NCBI GenBank assembly: GCA_007116605.1
Contig: SKID01000341.1
Span: forward strand, 1-5,555
Length of the DNA: 5,555 bases
Reading direction: 5' to 3'
Origin: Tissierellia bacterium
Lineage (GTDB): Bacteria > Bacillota > Clostridia > Tissierellales > Dethiosulfatibacteraceae
The notes beneath the pieces were generated by a model. It was not told the DNA's origin. It saw only the letters and a program-made list of their open reading frames with translations, and did no database searches. This document shows, one piece after another, positions 5,146-5,555 of this stretch (its first letter is position 1; every line of letters begins with the position of its first letter). Both the position numbers and the translations under genes were made by a program.

Positions 5146-5555
5146 TGTATCTCCCTCTTGTTTCCATTTTCATGTTTAAAAGTTTTTGATAAGCCCATCC
5201 ATCCGTTATAGACATCCTAGCAAGTTTTAGACTTTCTTCAAAACTTTCTTTTAAACCTGACACATAAATCGTCGCGGCACCATTTAATAAGGCAATATCC
5301 GATTTAGGTCCTGGTTTTCCCAATAATATATCTTGTAATATTTTAGCATTTTCTCTCGGAGTCCCCCCCTTTAAATCTTTACCGTCACAAAAATCAAATC
5401 CATAATTCCTTGGGTCAAACAAATAATTGGTGATCTCTCCATTTTTTAACTCTGCCACATAAGTCTTACCCGTTAATGTGATTTCATCCAATCCATCACA
5501 CCCATGAACCACCATTGCTCTTTCTGAACCTAAATTCCTTAAGACCTTTGCAGTC
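5138..5555 (-). CDS. trpD: anthranilate phosphoribosyltransferase, C-terminal part (5' end outside the window)
   Basis: TrpD transfers phosphoribose from PRPP to anthranilate, the second step of the tryptophan branch. Only the last 138 residues are in the window. The frame stays open upstream of the internal methionine at 5515 right to the edge, and those extra codons complete the family motif LGSERAMVVHG-DGLDEIT. The motif LKGGTPRENAKILQDILLGKPGPKSDIALLNGAATIYVSG near the end is the conserved C-terminal half of the alpha/beta domain, with the usual GG-xxxNA and LLN-AA pattern. PRPP- and metal-binding motifs near the N-terminus cannot be checked. The stop codon TGA (5140-5138) sits inside the start of trpC. 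trpE and trpG are probably further upstream, beyond the window; any attenuator or promoter of the operon would be there too. Confidence 0.95.
   Translation of the reverse strand, partial: TAKVLRNLGSERAMVVHGCDGLDEITLTGKTYVAELKNGEITNYLFDPRNYGFDFCDGKDLKGGTPRENAKILQDILLGKPGPKSDIALLNGAATIYVSGLKESFEESLKLARMSITDGWAYQKLLNMKMETRGRYSA
5151..5157 (-). promoter_or_regulatory. ribosome binding site that sets the GTG start of trpC
   Basis: GAGGGAG on the minus strand lies 5 nt before the GTG at 5145-5143. No in-frame ATG with a comparable site is nearby, so GTG is preferred. The site lies inside trpD. Confidence 0.8.

Overview
The window is AT-rich and looks like a chromosomal segment from a low-GC Bacillota. 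The supporting signs are a PyrR-type transcription attenuator, strong AGGAGG-like ribosome binding sites, consensus sigma-A promoters with 17-bp spacers, and a trp operon whose genes overlap in the order trpD-trpC-trpF. The genus cannot be fixed from sequence alone.

Left part (1-1590, plus strand). The window opens inside the last 50 codons of an unidentified gene. After it comes a promoter (TTGACT/TATCAT) and a short leader that folds as a complete PyrR attenuator: an anti-antiterminator with the PyrR-binding loop, an antiterminator and an intrinsic terminator, all mutually exclusive. It controls a single gene, pyrP/uraA, a uracil permease of the NCS2 family. With enough UMP/UTP, PyrR should bind the nascent RNA and transcription should stop before the permease gene.

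Middle (1590-3731). A bidirectional terminator separates pyrP from a convergent minus-strand gene. That gene encodes a membrane diguanylate cyclase with a large extracytoplasmic Cache-like sensor, two membrane segments and a GGEEF domain with an intact RxxD inhibitory site. It has its own promoter. Behind it lies about 500 bp without a convincing gene. This stretch holds a short imperfect direct repeat, an AT-rich inverted repeat, a cre-like site and some unconvincing short ORFs.

Right part (3732-5555, minus strand). Here are the 3' end of trpD, complete trpC and complete trpF. The genes overlap by 8 and 11 nt, so they are probably translationally coupled. They cover three consecutive steps from anthranilate to indole-glycerol phosphate. 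trpB and trpA, which commonly follow trpF, are not present. Instead the last 13 bp motif of trpF is repeated just after its stop codon, in the same frame, and the repeat helps form a weak terminator-like hairpin. This suggests a rearranged operon end.

I found no clear undescribed system. The most useful points are the very legible PyrR attenuator on a lone permease gene, the truncated trp operon end with its duplicated tail, and the unexplained 500-bp gap.
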